From Paludibaculum sp. (GTDB taxonomy: Bacteria; Acidobacteriota; Terriglobia; Bryobacterales; Bryobacteraceae), in assembly GCA_029973955.1 (NCBI GenBank), contig JARKQJ010000198.1, positions 62,001 to 126,000 of the forward strand: a stretch of 64,000 bases of DNA, written 5' to 3'. Below are positions 44,401 through 52,182 of the stretch, in pieces; the first letter of the stretch is position 1, and each line of letters begins with the position of its first letter. A model generated the notes under the pieces. It was not told where the DNA came from and did not search any database. It saw nothing but the letters and a program-made list of their open reading frames with translations. Position numbers and translations under genes: made by a program.

Positions 44401-44861
44401 CGCTCACCAGCGTGCTGCGCGACTGGAACCTGAACACCAGCATCAGCGCCAACACCGGCCGCCCGCTCACCGCCCGGGTCCTCGGCTCTGTCGCCGATGC
44501 GGCCGGCACCGGCGCCACCGGCAGCGCCCGCGCCGACGCCACCGGCCAGGCCATTGACTCCGGCTCCGGCTACTTCAATACCGCCGCCTTCTCCGTGCCC
44601 TCCGCGAACCACTATGGAAACGCTGGACGCAACACCATTCCCGGCCCCGGCAGCTTCATGCTCAACGCCTCCTTCGGCCGCTCGTTCCAGGTTGGCGAAA
44701 GCACGCGCCGCCGCCTGGAAGGCCGCCTCGAAGCCACCAACCTCCTCAACCACGTCAACATCACCGGCTATGGCACCGTGGTGAACGCCGCCAACTACGG
44801 CCTGGCCACCGCCGCCGGCAACATGCGCTCCATTCAACTCACCGTGAGGTTTCGCTTCTAG
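41460..44861 (+). CDS. Oar-like TonB-dependent receptor with Gly-rich insertion
   Basis: Outer-membrane protein of about 1133 residues of the acidobacterial Oar/TonB-receptor type. The start is GTG 41460, giving a signal peptide PILILLACLAGTAARAQ. A carboxypeptidase-regulatory-like beta-domain covers about residues 20-105 (GKVTFNGKAVPGAIVTV). Residues about 170-275 are almost entirely Gly/Pro/Met low complexity (repeated GGPGG). The large beta-barrel begins near residue 310 with FFTFRGDALDAAPFALNG and ends in an aromatic strand (RSIQLTVRFRF). No clear plug domain is seen where one would be expected. Ligand unknown; oligosaccharide uptake is plausible. The VWFA gene follows after 2 nt. Confidence 0.88.
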   Translation: MVKPILILLACLAGTAARAQGPVSGKVTFNGKAVPGAIVTVQAGGQNFSTTTGEDGSYLVEGVPDGTAKVAARLFGFQRMEREVTLAQRQARVDLALTLQAVNPGFGRASGVNGGAAGSGENSVETQVTRALESAPPAAAEGGAEASESFLVQGSMSRGLQEAERPAFFEFGPGGPGGMVGGPGGPGGMGGPAGGMSGPGGGPGGGGMGGPGGGFGGPGGGGGGMMGGPGGGMRGGGFGGPGGGGFGGRGGQGGPGMGPRMSPEELQRMTPEEREKFRREMAARGPAAWRREGFGNRSRRVRDQIRGGAFFTFRGDALDAAPFALNGRASEKPNYTQMRYGVSLGGPLALGKIFTQSTSFFFINYSGNRGDQVYNGYSVQPVEALRSGDFSALTGGKATTIYDPLTLSPFPGNRIPTTRISSIASGLLPYIPLPTTTGVLQNYSYTTTNPQNTDDLSFRLNRTLTKKDRLSGSLNWQRRSSQSVQLFGWKDSSEGNGLNTSISWSHNFSSHLINNASIRYNNNYNALLPYFAYGTDVAGVLGISGTSRDPVNYGPPNLNFTNFGDLNDGNRSRRYVHTFSFSDGWTFVKKTHTLTTGFDFTRTQQNTLSDPNARGTLFFGGLATSGFDSAGLPLSKTGNDFADFLLGYVQQSTIRYGSPDTYLRQSNLGAYVQDEWRAKPNLTFNLGLRYDDWEPFTEKYNRMANIDFAPDLSGAVVVTPGSTGTWNGVAPAGLIRPDRNNFSPRIGASWRPFKKRRTIVRGGYSLFFDGSTYSRVPSRLIYQPPFATSSTFNTSLAAPLKLTDPFTGPKDTTILNSYAVNPNYTVPYAQTWNFSVQHEIHGYIVELGLLGTKGTQLVVQRIPNRAAPGSSLNSENRRPIPYATGFTYDSPEGSSIFNAGQLRVVRRMRRGVNWSFLYTYGKSIDNASSIGGTGSTVVQDDKNLAAERGLSSFDVRHNFQFNAMVTSPWGPSGVWLKRRNALTSVLRDWNLNTSISANTGRPLTARVLGSVADAAGTGATGSARADATGQAIDSGSGYFNTAAFSVPSANHYGNAGRNTIPGPGSFMLNASFGRSFQVGESTRRRLEGRLEATNLLNHVNITGYGTVVNAANYGLATAAGNMRSIQLTVRFRF

Positions 44862-44863
44862 CC

Positions 44864-46987
44864 ATGCGCCGCACGATGCTCTCTCTCCTCACCGCGCTCT
44901 CTCTGCTGGCCCAGCAACAGCAGGACGAGGTGCCCGTCTTCCGCACCTCCTCCAACCTGGTCATCGTCACCGTCTTCGTTCGCGACCGCAACGGTAAGCC
45001 CATGCCGGGCCTCAAGAAGGAGGATTTCATCCTCTCAGAGAACGGTAAGCCTCAAACCATCAGCGTCTTCGACTTCCAGCAGCTCTCTCCCGCCGCTGTG
45101 GCGCCGGTCGCAGCCGCGTCGGTCGCCGTCGAAAACAATGCCGCCGTTGCGGCGCCCCGGTCTCCAGCCACCACCGGCAGCGCCGGCAGCGCCCGCTTCC
45201 GCGATCGCCGCCTGCTCGTACTTTTCTTCGATTGGAGTTCCCTGCAGCCCGCCGATCAGGTCCACGCCAAGGAAGCGGCCGAAAAGTTCCTGAAGGAGAA
45301 GATGACTCCGTTCGATCTCGTCCAGATCGTCAGCTTCGGCTCCCGCCTCCGCGTCGATCAGGAGTTCACCGATGACCGCGATACACTCCTCTCGGTCGTC
45401 AGCAAGTTCCAGACCGGCGAGATGAGTGAACTGGCCGCCATGGGCGACACCGGAGGCGACGGCAGCGAAGACTCCGAGTTCACCGCCGACGACACCGAGT
45501 TCAACATCTTTAATACGGACCGCAAGCTGGCCGCCCTCGAAGAACTGGCACGGAACCTCTCCGCCCTGCCCGAAAAGAAGGCCGTCGTCTACTTCACCGG
45601 CGGCGTCAATCGCACCGGCGATGACAATCAGGCCCAGATCCAGGCCACGGTCAACAGCGCCGTCCGTTCCAACGTCAGCTTCTACCCTGTCGACGTGAAG
45701 GGCCTGACGGCCGATCCTCCCGGCGGATCGGCCGGAGGCGGCAACGCCGGCAACGGTGGCGGTGGCGGGCGTGGCGGCAGTGGAACCGGCCTCTTCTCCG
45801 GCGCTACCCAGAACTCCCAGCGCCAGCAACAGATCTCCGCGCAGGACTCCCTCACCATGCTGGCCGAGGATACCGGCGGCAAGGCCCTGCTCGATAACAA
45901 CGAACTCGTCCTCGGCATCCAGCAGGCCCAGGATGATATCCAGAGCTACTATATCCTCGGCTACTACTCCTCCGACGAGCGCAAAGACGGCCAGTTCCGC
46001 CGCGTCGAACTCAAGCTCAATCCCGCCAGCCGCCTTCAGGCCCGGCTCGACTATCGCCGCGGCTACTTCGCGGACAAGGAGTTCAAAGCCTTCAACAGCT
46101 ACGACAAGGAGAAGCAGCTCAACGACGCTCTCACTCTGGGCGATCCCGTCACTGACCTCCGCGTCGCCATGGAGGTGAACTGGTTCCGCCTTGGCGGCAA
46201 CGTCTACTTCGTCCCCGTCGCCCTCAAGATTCCCGGCTCCGCCATTCCGCTCAAGAAGCAGGGGAGCGCCGAAACCACCACCTTCGACTTCATCGGCCAG
46301 GTGAAAGACGCCAAGGGAGTCATCGCCGCCAATGTCCGCGATGCCATCAAGATTCAGCTCCGGGAGGAGAAGGCCGGCCAACTCGGCTCTCGCAACCTCG
46401 TCTACGACACCGGCTTCTCGCTCTCCCCGGGCGAGTACCGGCTCAAGATGCTGGTCCGCGAGAACCTCACCGGCAAGATGGGTACCTTCGAGACGAAGTT
46501 CACCATTCCGAATCTCGCCAGCGTCAAAGACGCCGCCCGCCTGAGTTCCGTCGTCTTCGGCTCTCAGCGCGTGCCTATCAATGAGGCGGTCGGCGTCGCC
46601 GACAAGTCATCCCTCAAGCACCAGTCCACACACCCCCTGGTGCGGGACAAGCAGAAGCTCCTGCCTAGCGTCACCCACGTCTTCCGCAAAGGCCAGAGCC
46701 TTTTCGTCTATGCGGAACTCTACGATCCCACGCTTTCCGAAACTCAGAGACAGCCCACCGTGGCCGCTTCTCTCAACGTCTATCAGGGCCGCAAGCTGAT
46801 CCTGGAGTCGCGCCCCGTAACCGTCAGCGCCCTGAAGGACGCGCGCAGCGGCATCGCGCCAGTCTATCTGGAACTCCCCCTCGCGAAATTCGAGCCCGGT
46901 GAGTACACAGCCCAGTTGAATGTGATCGACCGCACCGGTCAGAAGGTTGCGTTCGCCCGGGCCCCCCTGGTGATCCTCGCTCGCTGA
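44864..46987 (+). CDS. Acidobacterial VWFA-related secreted protein
   Basis: Secreted protein of 707 residues matching the acidobacterial VWFA-related family. A signal peptide (LLTALSLLAQQQQ) precedes the typical start, FRTSSNLVIVTVFVRDRNGKPMPGL, then KKEDFILSENGKPQTI. The von Willebrand A-like domain follows, with FFDWSSLQPAD at the MIDAS position (the D-x-S-x-S pattern is partial) and ALPEKKAVVYFTGGV. A Gly-rich stretch (residues 285-310) interrupts it. The C-terminal half has beta-rich domains (FRRVELKLNPAS, YFADKEF). It lies 2 nt after the TonB receptor gene, so the two are probably cotranslated and may act on one substrate. Confidence 0.9.
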   Translation: MRRTMLSLLTALSLLAQQQQDEVPVFRTSSNLVIVTVFVRDRNGKPMPGLKKEDFILSENGKPQTISVFDFQQLSPAAVAPVAAASVAVENNAAVAAPRSPATTGSAGSARFRDRRLLVLFFDWSSLQPADQVHAKEAAEKFLKEKMTPFDLVQIVSFGSRLRVDQEFTDDRDTLLSVVSKFQTGEMSELAAMGDTGGDGSEDSEFTADDTEFNIFNTDRKLAALEELARNLSALPEKKAVVYFTGGVNRTGDDNQAQIQATVNSAVRSNVSFYPVDVKGLTADPPGGSAGGGNAGNGGGGGRGGSGTGLFSGATQNSQRQQQISAQDSLTMLAEDTGGKALLDNNELVLGIQQAQDDIQSYYILGYYSSDERKDGQFRRVELKLNPASRLQARLDYRRGYFADKEFKAFNSYDKEKQLNDALTLGDPVTDLRVAMEVNWFRLGGNVYFVPVALKIPGSAIPLKKQGSAETTTFDFIGQVKDAKGVIAANVRDAIKIQLREEKAGQLGSRNLVYDTGFSLSPGEYRLKMLVRENLTGKMGTFETKFTIPNLASVKDAARLSSVVFGSQRVPINEAVGVADKSSLKHQSTHPLVRDKQKLLPSVTHVFRKGQSLFVYAELYDPTLSETQRQPTVAASLNVYQGRKLILESRPVTVSALKDARSGIAPVYLELPLAKFEPGEYTAQLNVIDRTGQKVAFARAPLVILAR

Positions 46988-46988
46988 C

Positions 46989-48089
46989 TCACACCACCAG
47001 GGACCACATCCAGAACGCGAACAGAAACGCCCCGTGCAGCACCGCCAGAACGGTGAGTAGCGCCGCGCGCGCGTACGGGTCTTTCAGTCCAGCTCCGAAT
47101 GCTCCGAACGCCGGGAACACGGACAGGAGATACCGCATCGTGCTCTGTAGCAGCGGATCCGTCTTCTTCGTCAGGAACAGCGCGATCAGTGCCGCCGAGT
47201 ATGCCGCATATGCCGGACGCAGCGGCCGCCGCCATACCAGCAACGCGATCAGAAGCAGGCACCCGAGATCGAGCCAAAGCACGACATCCCCGCCCCCTCG
47301 AACCACCGCCCACACAGTCTCCCATGGCCACGCCGGCACAGTGCGCCAGTGTACGGGATAGATCGCCGCGGGTTGCGGCAATCCGCTCAACCGGAGAATC
47401 GCCGGATACAAAACCACCCCGGCGGCCCCCAGCCCCAGCGGCCCCCAGCGCCACTCTCGATCCTTCCAGCACTGATAAGCCAGCCCCACCAGCACGGCAG
47501 CCCCCGCCGCTTTGGAAGCCGCCGCTCCCGCCGCGCAAAGCCCGGCCCCCCACCACTGGTCCCGCCGCGCCAGGTAGAACCCCCACACCGCAAACGCCAG
47601 CATCAGAGACTCCGGATACGCTGCCAGCAGCATGAACCCGCTCGGCCACGCCAGCATCCACACCGCCGCCCACTGCGCCTCGCCCGGCTCCAGATCCATC
47701 GATAGCAGCACAACGAATCCCCACAAAAACGCCACTGCCGCCAGTCGGGCCACCAGCACCGCCGCCCACAGCGGAGGCACGCCCAACAGCGAGATTCCGC
47801 GGATCAGCATCGGATAGAGCGGATAGAACACCACCGATCGCGGGTCCTCATAGCCATGCTCCGCAATCTGCAGATACCAGAACGTGTCGAACCGCTGCCA
47901 GACCCCAGCCAGTAGATAGCCCGGCGCATACGACGGCGCCTCCACCGCGGCTACGAAGTTCGTTTTCGCCAGCCCCTGGCTCTTCTGAATTCCTGGCACC
48001 GCCAGCGCCGCGCCGGCCGCATACACCACTGTCAGCAGCAGCACTGCCGCCAGTGCAAAGCGTAGTCCTGGCTGAGGCAATACAATCAT
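46989..48089 (-). CDS. PIG-V-like membrane mannosyltransferase
   Basis: Polytopic membrane protein of 366 residues similar to PIG-V-type mannosyltransferases and GT-C family enzymes. The start ATG ends at 48089 (MIVLPQPGL). The first loop has WQRFDTFWYLQIAEHGYED, where the Asp of RFD is the usual GT-C acidic residue, and VVFYPLYPMLIRGISLLG. About nine helices follow. Donor would be a polyprenyl-phosphate sugar. Its start codon is only 3 nt from the divergent GH2 gene start. Confidence 0.75.
   Translation of the reverse strand: MIVLPQPGLRFALAAVLLLTVVYAAGAALAVPGIQKSQGLAKTNFVAAVEAPSYAPGYLLAGVWQRFDTFWYLQIAEHGYEDPRSVVFYPLYPMLIRGISLLGVPPLWAAVLVARLAAVAFLWGFVVLLSMDLEPGEAQWAAVWMLAWPSGFMLLAAYPESLMLAFAVWGFYLARRDQWWGAGLCAAGAAASKAAGAAVLVGLAYQCWKDREWRWGPLGLGAAGVVLYPAILRLSGLPQPAAIYPVHWRTVPAWPWETVWAVVRGGGDVVLWLDLGCLLLIALLVWRRPLRPAYAAYSAALIALFLTKKTDPLLQSTMRYLLSVFPAFGAFGAGLKDPYARAALLTVLAVLHGAFLFAFWMWSLVV
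48081..48086 (+). promoter_or_regulatory. -10 box close to the GH2 gene start
   Basis: TACAAT lies 6 nt before the ATG at 48093 and inside the first codons of the divergent mannosyltransferase gene. It suggests leaderless transcription of the GH2 gene. Confidence 0.5.
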
Positions 48090-48092
48090 GAC

Positions 48093-49889
48093 ATGCGTTT
48101 GGTACTCATCCTTTTGTCTATCGTCTCTTTGGCATTCTCGCAGGAGATCCCCCGTCCGGAACACCCCCAGCCCCAGTTCATGCGCGACGCCTGGCTCAGC
48201 CTGAACGGCCCCTGGCAGTTCGAGTTCGATGATAACGATGCGGGCATCGCCGCCGGCTGGGCCACTTCCTCGAAACCGTTCTCAAAGACCATCAAGGTTC
48301 CCTTCGCCTTCGAATCCAAGCTCAGCGGCATTGCCGACCCCAGCTTCCATCCCGTCGTCTGGTATCGCCGCGCCTTCACCGTGCCCGCCGATTGGAAAGG
48401 CCGCCGCGTGCTGCTCAATTTCGGCGCTGTCGACTATCGAGCCACCGTGTGGGTGAACGGCAAATCCGCCGGCGAGCACGAAGGCGGCGGCACGCCCTTC
48501 CGCTTCGACGTCACTCCGCTTCTGCAGCCCGGCGCCAATACCATCACGCTCCGCGCCTGGGATCCGCCCACGGATCGCTCCATCCCCCGCGGCAAGCAAT
48601 ACTGGGAGCCCAAGAGCCGCGGCATCTTCTACACCCGCACCTCCGGCATCTGGCAGAGTGTCTGGCTCGAGGCCGCCGGCGAGAGTTATCTCGAATTCGC
48701 CCGCATCGACTCCACCCTCGACGGCAACGTCGCTTTCGACTCCCGCATCGCCCGACCCCAGCCTAACCTCACTCTCGCCTTCACCATCAGGAACGGCAAT
48801 GAAGTGGTAGCCTCGGGCAGCGGCGCGCTCAGCGACGGCAAGTACGCCGCCGCCGGCGCTTTCGTCCGCAATCCAAAACTGTGGTCGGTCGCCCAGCCGA
48901 ATCTCTACGACGTGACGCTCGAATTGAAGAAGGGCAGCCAGACGCTCGATACCGTCCGCACCTACTTCGGCTTTCGCACCGTCTCCATCGAAAACGGCCG
49001 CTTCTGCATCAACCACCGGCCCGTCTATCTCAAGTTCGTCCTCGATCAGGGCTACTGGCCCGAGAGCCTCCTCACGCCGCCCTCCGACGAAGCTATCCAA
49101 TACGACATCCGCATGACCAAGGAGATGGGCTTCAACGGCGCCCGCAAGCACCAGAAACTCGAAGATCCCCGCTTTCTCTACTGGGCCGACAAGATGGGTT
49201 TCTTAGTCTCCGACGAACTCGCCAACGCCTACCTCTACGACGAGCAGTACGTCCAGCGCATGCAAAAGGAGTGGCTCGAAGCCGTTGAGCGCGACATCAA
49301 CCACCCCTCCGTCGTCATCTGGGCCCCGCTCAATGAAAGCTGGGGTGTGCCCGACCTCCGCCAGTCGCGCCAGCAGGCCCATCTCCGTGCTCTCTACCAC
49401 ATGACCAAATCGCTCGATCCCACCCGTCCCGTCATCGACAATGAGGGCTGGGAGCACACCGAAGCCACTGACCTGTTCGCCGTCCACGACTATGCCGCCC
49501 AGTACGAAGGGCTCAAGGCGCGCTGGGGCAAGATCGAGGTGAAACCCGGCGCCACCCTGCCGCCGCACAGCCGCGGCTACACCGCCGCCGGCGTTGCTTA
49601 CAACGGCACGCCGCTCTACCTGAGCGAATTCGGCGGTATCGCCTTCATCCTGCCGGGCACGCAGGTGCCGGAATCGGCCTGGGGCTACTCTGGCGTGGAG
49701 AAAACCGCGGACGCGGTTCTGACACGGTTGGAAGGACAGTACAAAGCGATTGCGGAAAGCCCGTTCATCGGCATCTGCTACACGCAGATCACCGACGTCG
49801 AACAGGAGATCAACGGGCTCATGACCTATGACCGCAAGCCGAAGTTCGATGCCAGGCGGCTGCGCGCCATCAACGATCTGTTGAAGTGA
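48093..49889 (+). CDS. Secreted GH2 glycoside hydrolase
   Basis: GH2-family beta-galactosidase/glucuronidase-type enzyme of 598 residues with signal peptide MRLVLILLSIVSLAFSQ. An N-terminal jelly-roll (WLSLNGPWQFEFDD, VPFAFESKLSGI), an Ig-like middle and a C-terminal TIM barrel follow in the usual order. Catalytic candidates are the acid/base Glu in VIWAPLNESWG and the nucleophile Glu in LYLSEFGGIAF. It is shorter than E. coli LacZ. A beta-linked sugar substrate is likely; specificity is unknown. It ends 1 nt before the convergent small membrane gene. Confidence 0.9.
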   Translation: MRLVLILLSIVSLAFSQEIPRPEHPQPQFMRDAWLSLNGPWQFEFDDNDAGIAAGWATSSKPFSKTIKVPFAFESKLSGIADPSFHPVVWYRRAFTVPADWKGRRVLLNFGAVDYRATVWVNGKSAGEHEGGGTPFRFDVTPLLQPGANTITLRAWDPPTDRSIPRGKQYWEPKSRGIFYTRTSGIWQSVWLEAAGESYLEFARIDSTLDGNVAFDSRIARPQPNLTLAFTIRNGNEVVASGSGALSDGKYAAAGAFVRNPKLWSVAQPNLYDVTLELKKGSQTLDTVRTYFGFRTVSIENGRFCINHRPVYLKFVLDQGYWPESLLTPPSDEAIQYDIRMTKEMGFNGARKHQKLEDPRFLYWADKMGFLVSDELANAYLYDEQYVQRMQKEWLEAVERDINHPSVVIWAPLNESWGVPDLRQSRQQAHLRALYHMTKSLDPTRPVIDNEGWEHTEATDLFAVHDYAAQYEGLKARWGKIEVKPGATLPPHSRGYTAAGVAYNGTPLYLSEFGGIAFILPGTQVPESAWGYSGVEKTADAVLTRLEGQYKAIAESPFIGICYTQITDVEQEINGLMTYDRKPKFDARRLRAINDLLK

Positions 49890-49890
49890 G

Positions 49891-50283
49891 CTAAGCTCGC
49901 TTCGCGCCCGGATAGTACTGCAGCAGGGCGCCCGCCAGGGCGCCCACTGCGGCAATCGACAGCCACAGGATGTTCTTCGCCTGGGCCGCGCCGTCAAACC
50001 GGAACACCGGGCTGATGAAGAAGCCGTAGATGAACAGGCAAACCGTCACCAGCGTGAACGCCACCAGCAGCGGCTTCACCTTGCCCAGCACGGCAAGCAC
50101 CGCCGCCGCCACTCCCAACAGCCCAAACGCCAGGAGGAAGTACAGTACGTTCTCGCCTTTGAGCCAGGGCACCATGTCAAACTTGTAGTTCGATGTGCCG
50201 CCAATCAGCAGCACGAAAGATACTCCGGCCAGAAACAGCCCAAGCAGCAAGGAAAACAGATAGCTAAAGAAACGTAGCAACAT
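49891..50283 (-). CDS. Small four-helix membrane protein, unknown
   Basis: Protein of 130 residues with four hydrophobic helices (FFSYLFSLLLGLFLAGVSFVLLIGG, VLYFLLAFGLLGVAAAVLAVL, LLVAFTLVTVCLFIYGFF, ILWLSIAAVGALAGALL). No family recognised. The start could be the ATG ending at 50283, or GTG 15 nt upstream, which has GGAGG in front. The ATG overlaps the start codon of the divergent S41 peptidase gene by 2 nt. Confidence 0.75.
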   Translation of the reverse strand: MLLRFFSYLFSLLLGLFLAGVSFVLLIGGTSNYKFDMVPWLKGENVLYFLLAFGLLGVAAAVLAVLGKVKPLLVAFTLVTVCLFIYGFFISPVFRFDGAAQAKNILWLSIAAVGALAGALLQYYPGAKRA

Positions 50284-52048
50284 GGCGAAAACCTTCACGC
50301 AACCTCCAAACGCCGGCTCCCCGGCACGCGTCCATTCTATCAACTTGAGCGCCGCTTGCTGGACCCTCTCACTCCTCTTCGCCCTCCTTCTCCCCCTCTC
50401 CGCTCAAACCACCCCCGAGCAGCGCCGCGTCGACTTCGAACAACTCGCCGGCGCCGTCGCCAAGACATACGCCCCATACGCCTGGAAGATCCAGGCCTTC
50501 AACTACGACGCGCTCCAAATCAAGCCCTGGCTCGACCGCGTCGCCAAAACCAAGGACGATCTCGAGTATTTCGAACTCTGCATGGAGTACGTCGCCTCCC
50601 TGCGCGACCTCCACTCCGGCTACTTCCTCAAGTCCGACTTCACCGCCGAAATCCCCATCTACGTCGATCTCTTCGATGGCAAGGCGCTGGTCGAGTACAT
50701 CGATCGCGCCTCCCTGCCTGTCACGCGCTTCCCCTTCGAAATCGGCGATGAGGTGGTGGCCGTAGACGGGATCACCGCCGAGGCCTGGATGGACTACGCA
50801 TCCCGCCTCCAGTCGTTCGCCAACGAACGCGCTACGAAGCGTTGGGCGCTCGATCAGATCGCCTACCGCCAGCAGGCCGTGCTCCCCCGTGCCCACGAAA
50901 TCGGCACAGACGCCGTCCTCACCGTCCGCCGCGCCGCTACCGGCGCTCTCGAAACCTACCGCCTCCCCTGGTACAAATACGGCACGCCCATCACTGTGAT
51001 CGGCCCCGTTCCCACTCCCACGCGTACCAAGTCCATCTCGCCGCGCGCCGCGGACGAAGCCGCCGCGCCGGAACTCCTCCGCACCGTCCTCAGCCGGCGC
51101 CAAAGTCCCCGCGAAAAGCGCCTCCGCGGCTTTGGTGTCACCGCGCCCATCTTCAATCTCCCGGAGGACTTCGCTCTCCGCCTGGGCCGCGGCCGCTCGG
51201 ACTTCATCTACTCCGGTTCCTACACCTCCGGCGGCCAACGCATCGGCTTCCTCCGCATTCCGCAGTTCCCCACCTCCTCCGCCGGCTACAGCACCATGCT
51301 CCGCCAGGTGGATACCGAAGTCGCGTGGCTCCGCGCCAATACCGACGGCCTCGTCCTCGATGTCATGCGCAATCCCGGTGGAGACCAGTGCCTCACCAAT
51401 GAAATCCTCCGCCGCTTCATCCCCTACGCCTTCCGCACCACCGGCGACGAGATCCGGCCCACTTACGACATCGTGCAGTGGTTCCGCGACGACGTTCAAA
51501 CCGCCGAAGACTACGGCGTCGACCCCGTCACCCTCGCCTATCTCCGCGGCTTCCTCAAGGATGTTGAAACCGCCTACTACGAATACCGCGGCATCACTGG
51601 GCCTCTGCCCGTCTGCGATCTCTCGCTCGATCTTGAGCCGGTCCGCGATTCCGCCGGAAATTCCATCGCCTACGACAAGCCCATGATCGTCCTCATCGAT
51701 GAGTTCTCCACCTCCGCCGGAGACTCCTTCCCTTCCGTCATTCAGGACGCCTCCCGGGCCCTGATGGTAGGCAAAGCCACAGCCGGTGGCGGCGGCCTCT
51801 CGCAGCAGTACCCCGTCGGCTTCTACTCCGAGGCCGATGTCGTGCTCAGTTTCTCCCTCGGTACCCGCGCCCGCGAATGGCAGGCCCCCGGTCTGCCTCC
51901 TGCTCCCTACATCGAAAACATCGGCGCCCAGCCCGATGTCGAAATCGACTATATGACCCGCGCCAACCTCATCAACGGCGGCCGCGACTTCGTCGATGCC
52001 TTCACTGCCGTGATGCTGGAGCAGATTCGCCGCTCCACAGCGCCCTAA
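50282..52048 (+). CDS. Secreted S41-family C-terminal processing-like peptidase
   Basis: Peptidase of 588 residues related to S41 (C-terminal processing peptidase/tricorn core). The start is ATG 50282 with a longish n-region before the hydrophobic segment (WTLSLLFALLLPLSAQ); TTG at 50345 is an alternative. A PDZ-like region contains IGDEVVAVDGITAEAWMDY. The peptidase core has TDGLVLDVMRNPGGDQCL and VLIDEFSTSAGDSFPSVIQDA, where the Ser of TSAGD is the likely nucleophile, then GKATAGGGG. It is probably periplasmic. Confidence 0.88.
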   Translation: MAKTFTQPPNAGSPARVHSINLSAACWTLSLLFALLLPLSAQTTPEQRRVDFEQLAGAVAKTYAPYAWKIQAFNYDALQIKPWLDRVAKTKDDLEYFELCMEYVASLRDLHSGYFLKSDFTAEIPIYVDLFDGKALVEYIDRASLPVTRFPFEIGDEVVAVDGITAEAWMDYASRLQSFANERATKRWALDQIAYRQQAVLPRAHEIGTDAVLTVRRAATGALETYRLPWYKYGTPITVIGPVPTPTRTKSISPRAADEAAAPELLRTVLSRRQSPREKRLRGFGVTAPIFNLPEDFALRLGRGRSDFIYSGSYTSGGQRIGFLRIPQFPTSSAGYSTMLRQVDTEVAWLRANTDGLVLDVMRNPGGDQCLTNEILRRFIPYAFRTTGDEIRPTYDIVQWFRDDVQTAEDYGVDPVTLAYLRGFLKDVETAYYEYRGITGPLPVCDLSLDLEPVRDSAGNSIAYDKPMIVLIDEFSTSAGDSFPSVIQDASRALMVGKATAGGGGLSQQYPVGFYSEADVVLSFSLGTRAREWQAPGLPPAPYIENIGAQPDVEIDYMTRANLINGGRDFVDAFTAVMLEQIRRSTAP

Positions 52049-52182
52049 CGCGCTCTTCGCATTGGGCTGGATTACCTGGCCCTCGTTGTACCCCACCGGT
52101 CGGCTTGCCCCGTGATTGAGCGCGCGCGGCACCCTGCATGCGAGTCGGGAACTTCCGTTTGATGTGGGGTCTAATGGAAGGC

